Assembly (NCBI GenBank): GCA_005884715.1
Contig: VAZZ01000119.1
Location: forward strand, 1-9,035
Length of the DNA: 9,035 nucleotides
Reading direction: 5' to 3'
DNA from: Alphaproteobacteria bacterium
GTDB taxonomy: Bacteria; Pseudomonadota; Alphaproteobacteria; Rhizobiales; Aestuariivirgaceae
Part shown: positions 6,968-9,035 of the stretch, piece after piece
Numbering within the stretch: the first letter of the stretch is position 1
How the letters are laid out: each line of letters starts with the position of its first letter
The notes under the pieces: model-generated
Database searches by the model: none
What the model saw: only the letters and a program-made list of their open reading frames with translations
What the model was told of the DNA's origin: nothing
Translations under genes and position numbers: made by a program

Positions 6968-7219
6968 ATGACCAAGCTTACGGTCACGGCACGAGGCCAA
7001 GTCACATTTCGCAAGAACGTGCTGCAGCATCTTGGTATAAAGCCGGGCGAGAAGATCGAACTGGATTTATTGCCAGAGGGCCGGGCCATGCTGAAATCGG
7101 CGCAGCCATCGGGAACCATTGACGATTTTATCGGCTTGCTGGCGGGCAAAACAAAGAAACCCCTCACAATTGAGGAAATGAACGAAATTGCCACTGCTGG
7201 CTGGGCACGCAAGAAGTGA
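6968..7219 (+). CDS. AbrB/SpoVT-fold antitoxin, VapB-type
   Basis: A small antitoxin of 83 residues. Residues 1-35 form a SpoVT/AbrB swapped-hairpin DNA-binding domain, with the hallmarks TVTARGQVTFRKNVLQHLG followed by IKPGEKIEL. The C-terminal half (IDDFIGLLAG, then LTIEEMNEIATAGWARKK) is the part expected to wrap around and inhibit the toxin. It should bind its own promoter, probably at the palindrome 6921-6938, and neutralise the PIN toxin encoded just after it. Its TGA stop (7217-7219) overlaps the toxin's GTG start in the sequence GTGA, a common arrangement that couples translation of the two. The DNA is visibly more AT-rich than the flanking housekeeping genes, which fits horizontal acquisition. 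I use the general VapB label and do not assign a numbered family. Confidence 0.88.
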   Translation: MTKLTVTARGQVTFRKNVLQHLGIKPGEKIELDLLPEGRAMLKSAQPSGTIDDFIGLLAGKTKKPLTIEEMNEIATAGWARKK

Positions 7220-7587
7220 AAGTATCAGTCGATACAAACGTGCTCGTCCGTGCCGTCCTTCAGGATGATGTCAGACAGGCACGCAAAGCAAGTAAGCTGC
7301 TGAAAGAGGCTTCTTTGATTGCGGTATCGCTGGTTTGCCTATGTGAACTGGCATGGGTGCTGCGACGAGGTGCGAAGCGGTCCAAGGATGACGTTTCTAT
7401 TGCTATCCGCTCGCTGATGGCTACTCGCAATGTCGTAATGAATCGTCCAGCCGCCGAAGCCGGATTAGCACTGCTCGACGCCGGCGGCGACTTCGCTAAT
7501 GGCGTTATGGCCTATGAGGGCACTTGGTTGGGGGGCGAGGCGTTTGTTTCGTTCGACAAACAGGCTGTCGACCTGCTATCGGGGTAA
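7216..7587 (+). CDS. PIN-domain toxin, VapC-type, with a probable metal ligand changed to Asn
   Basis: A PIN-domain protein of 123 residues. VapC toxins are Mg-dependent RNases that cut specific RNAs. It begins with the PIN signature VDTNVLVRAVLQDD (D6), has the second acid as E44 in CELAWVL, and ends with the family's GGDFANGVMAYEG (D92, N95) and FVSFDKQA (D114). In relatives that I recall, the segment reads DFAD, and its second Asp aligns with the third conserved metal ligand. Here that residue is N95, codon AAT at 7498-7500, one base from GAT. The toxin may be weakened or inactive, unless D92 substitutes. The start is GTG at 7216, overlapping the antitoxin stop by one GTGA; the VDTN motif follows at once, so no longer start is needed. 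The gene converges with clpA after 129 bases. Confidence 0.87.
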   Translation: MKVSVDTNVLVRAVLQDDVRQARKASKLLKEASLIAVSLVCLCELAWVLRRGAKRSKDDVSIAIRSLMATRNVVMNRPAAEAGLALLDAGGDFANGVMAYEGTWLGGEAFVSFDKQAVDLLSG

Positions 7588-7589
7588 GG

Positions 7590-7610
7590 TCAGACGGCCC
7601 GTCTCCTGAC
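7590..7610 (+). terminator. Short hairpin just after the toxin gene, possible terminator
   Basis: AGACGG (7592-7597) and CCGTCT (7599-7604) are complementary around one base; a real fold would open to a 3-base loop with a 5-base stem. GTC/GAC can add three outer pairs across a bulge. It starts two to five bases after the vapC stop but lacks a T tract, so termination is only a possibility. Confidence 0.25.
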
Positions 7611-7623
7611 TTAGCGCGCTTCC

Positions 7624-7647
7624 CGGCGAGATGGAATCACCTCGCCG
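7624..7647. repeat. Inverted repeat 1 in the vapC-clpA convergent gap
   Basis: CGGCGAG (7624-7630) and CTCGCCG (7641-7647) are perfectly complementary, with a 10-base interval that can form two further pairs (TG/CA) beyond a mismatch. It has no T tract on either strand. Its right arm shares two bases with the left arm of the next inverted repeat. Confidence 0.55.
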
Positions 7648-7686
7648 AAAAGGATTCGTGCCATATGTTGGAGCAAATCCTTTTCG
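7646..7686. repeat. Inverted repeat 2 in the vapC-clpA convergent gap
   Basis: CGAAAAGGATT (7646-7656) and AATCCTTTTCG (7676-7686) are a perfect 11-base inverted repeat with a 19-base interval. TGC (7659-7661) and GCA (7673-7675) can extend the stem past a small bulge. The right arm overlaps the left arm of inverted repeat 3, so the two structures cannot both form fully. Confidence 0.6.
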
Positions 7687-7720
7687 CCAAAGTCTTCAAC
7701 TTTGGCGGGATCTGCTCTAA
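7668..7720. repeat. REP/RIME-like intergenic palindrome over the clpA stop
   Basis: This is an imperfect palindrome of 53 bases. The outer arms TTGGAGCAAATCC (7668-7680) and GGATCTGCTCTAA (7708-7720) pair at 11 of 13 positions. An unpaired TTTT follows (7681-7684). The inner arms CGCCAAAGT (7685-7693) and ACTTTGGCG (7699-7707) pair perfectly around the loop CTTCA. The clpA stop TAG (7719-7717) lies inside the outer arm. The GAGCA...TGCTC ends, the inner stem and the CTTCA loop resemble a dispersed palindrome that I recall as frequent between genes in Hyphomicrobiales. That recollection is unchecked. Such elements often sit at convergent 3' ends and may stabilise mRNA ends or act as a bidirectional terminator. 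Confidence 0.6.
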
Positions 7721-9035
7721 TTCAGCTTCTCTTTCTTCTTCGGCGTCCTGCGCGGTTTTGTGGAACTCGCCTTGCGCGGCAAGGCCTTGCGGTCGGGCGG
7801 CTTCGGCAGCGCCTTCTCCTCTTCGCGGCCGAGATAGTCGAAGTGTAATTCGCCTTCGCCTTCCTCGGTCTTGCGATAGAGCACACGCACCGTGCCACCC
7901 TTGGTGAGCTTGCCGAACAGGACCTCATCGGCGAGCGGCTTCTTCACATATTCCTGGATGATGCGGGCAAGCGGGCGCGCGCCCATCTGCAGGTCATAGC
8001 CCTTTTCCGCCAGCCAGTTCGCCGCTTCCTCCGAAAGTTCGATATTGATCTGCCGCTCGGAAAGCTGCGCTTCCAACTGGAGGACGAATTTCTCGACCAC
8101 CTTGCGCACGATTTCGGGTGGCAGATGAGAGAAGGGAATAATTGCATCAAGGCGATTGCGGAATTCCGGCGAGAACATCCGGGTGATGGCTTCCTGATCA
8201 TCGCCCTCGCGCGTGGTGCGGGTGAAGCCGAAAGCGGCCCTTGCCAGATCCTGTGCCCCGGCATTGGTCGTCATGATCAGGATGGTGTTGCGGAACTCGA
8301 CCGTCTTGCCATTGTGGTCGGTGAGCTTGCCGTGATCCATCACCTGCAGGAGGATGTTGAAGAGGTCGGGATGCGCCTTCTCGATCTCGTCCAGCAAGAG
8401 CACGCAATAGGGATTCTGGTCGACGCCGTCGGTCAGGAGACCGCCCTGGTCGAAGCCGACATAGCCCGGAGGCGCGCCGATGAGCCGCGATACCGAATGG
8501 CGCTCCATATATTCCGACATGTCGAAGCGCAGCAGCTTCACTCCCAGCACTTCCGCCAGGCACTTGGCGACTTCGGTCTTGCCGACGCCGGTAGGCCCTG
8601 AGAACAGGTAGCAGCCGATCGGCTTTTCCGGCTCGCGCAGGCCGGCGCGGGCCAGTTTGATGGCGCTTGCCAGCGAACCAATGGCTTTGTCCTGGCCGAA
8701 GACCATGCGCTTCAGCTCATTGTCGAGCTCACGCAGCACCGTCGCATCGTCCTTCGACACGGTCTTGGCCGGAATGCGTGCCATGGTGGCGACGGTTTCC
8801 TCGATCTCGGGCACCCCGATCACCGATTTGCGCTTGTTCTCGGGCAGCAGCATCAAGGATGCGCCGGTCTCGTCAATGACGTCGATCGCCTTGTCGGGAA
8901 GCTTGCGGTCGCTCATATAGCGTGCCGAGAGCTGCACCGCCGTTTCGATGGCATCGTCGGTATAGCGGACCTTGTGGAATTCCTCGTAATAGGGCTTCAG
9001 GCCTTTCAGGATCTTGATCGCATCGTCGATCGTAG
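7717..9035 (-). CDS. clpA: ATP-dependent Clp protease ATP-binding subunit ClpA, 3' part
   Basis: The last roughly 438 residues of ClpA; the N-domain and most of the first ATPase module lie beyond the right edge. ClpA is the hexameric unfoldase that feeds substrates, often chosen by the adaptor ClpS, into ClpP. What is visible begins with the end of D1 (TIDDAIKILKGLKPYYEEFHK, then LSARYMSDRKLPDKAIDVIDETGA). The complete D2 follows: Walker A GPTGVGKT (about 8574-8597), Walker B VLLLDEIEKAH, sensor 1 TTNAG, arginine finger region FRNRLD and sensor 2 GARPLAR. The segment AAFGFTR sits where E. coli ClpA has its ClpP-docking IGL loop. The protein ends with a basic, proline-rich tail (KPRRTPKKKEKLN) beyond the part conserved with E. 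coli. The stop codon lies inside the palindrome 7668-7720. The gene is convergent with vapC. Confidence 0.95.
   Translation of the reverse strand, partial: TIDDAIKILKGLKPYYEEFHKVRYTDDAIETAVQLSARYMSDRKLPDKAIDVIDETGASLMLLPENKRKSVIGVPEIEETVATMARIPAKTVSKDDATVLRELDNELKRMVFGQDKAIGSLASAIKLARAGLREPEKPIGCYLFSGPTGVGKTEVAKCLAEVLGVKLLRFDMSEYMERHSVSRLIGAPPGYVGFDQGGLLTDGVDQNPYCVLLLDEIEKAHPDLFNILLQVMDHGKLTDHNGKTVEFRNTILIMTTNAGAQDLARAAFGFTRTTREGDDQEAITRMFSPEFRNRLDAIIPFSHLPPEIVRKVVEKFVLQLEAQLSERQINIELSEEAANWLAEKGYDLQMGARPLARIIQEYVKKPLADEVLFGKLTKGGTVRVLYRKTEEGEGELHFDYLGREEEKALPKPPDRKALPRKASSTKPRRTPKKKEKLN

Noticed and set aside
7588..7716. Small RNA gene in the convergent gap
   Set aside because: Several stems are present, but I see no promoter, no T-tract terminator and no known RNA family; palindromic repeats explain the structure better.
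7524..7907. Plus-strand open frame of 127 codons across the vapC-clpA gap
   Set aside because: It overlaps the end of vapC and the end of clpA and runs through the palindromes; codon pattern is that of a shadow frame.

Overview
The window looks like chromosomal DNA of an alphaproteobacterium, most likely of the order Hyphomicrobiales (Rhizobiales). The signs are GC-rich codon use, an EipB (DUF1849) envelope protein, a COG3146/FemAB-like GNAT protein, an alphaproteobacterial-type ClpA, and a REP-like intergenic palindrome of a kind I associate with this order. I cannot name a genus.

Layout. Positions 1-185 hold no gene I can support, only two small inverted repeats and some frames open at the edge. 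The eipB gene (186-1034, minus strand) follows. It is divergent, across only 49 bases, from six tightly packed plus-strand genes that look like one operon: a 2-hydroxyacid dehydrogenase of the glyoxylate/hydroxypyruvate reductase type (1084-2055), a RidA-family deaminase (2078-2542), a glycerophosphodiester phosphodiesterase (2546-3304), a FemAB-like GNAT protein (3306-4463), a HIT/HINT hydrolase (4483-4917) and a Tat-exported FAD oxidoreductase of the spermidine dehydrogenase family (4924-6885). Gaps inside this run are 22, 3, 1, 19 and 6 bases. A more AT-rich vapBC-type toxin-antitoxin pair (6968-7587) follows, with its own promoter and a perfect palindrome lying between the -35 and -10 elements. 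It converges on the 3' part of clpA (7717 to the right edge, minus strand). The 129-base convergent gap holds three inverted repeats in a chain. The last ends over the clpA stop codon.

How the genes fit together. Most of the run is housekeeping. The dehydrogenase and RidA deal with small reactive metabolites. The phosphodiesterase handles phospholipid breakdown products, HIT is a nucleotide hydrolase, EipB serves the envelope and ClpA serves protein quality control. The exported amine-oxidising flavoenzyme at the end of the operon and the toxin-antitoxin pair look like accessory additions.

I found no CRISPR array, tRNA, rRNA, insertion sequence or clear new multi-gene system. The best points for a second look are an Asp-to-Asn change at a probable metal ligand in the PIN toxin, the promoter-embedded operator of the toxin-antitoxin pair, the nested palindromes at the clpA 3' end, and the spermidine dehydrogenase-like gene in a housekeeping operon.
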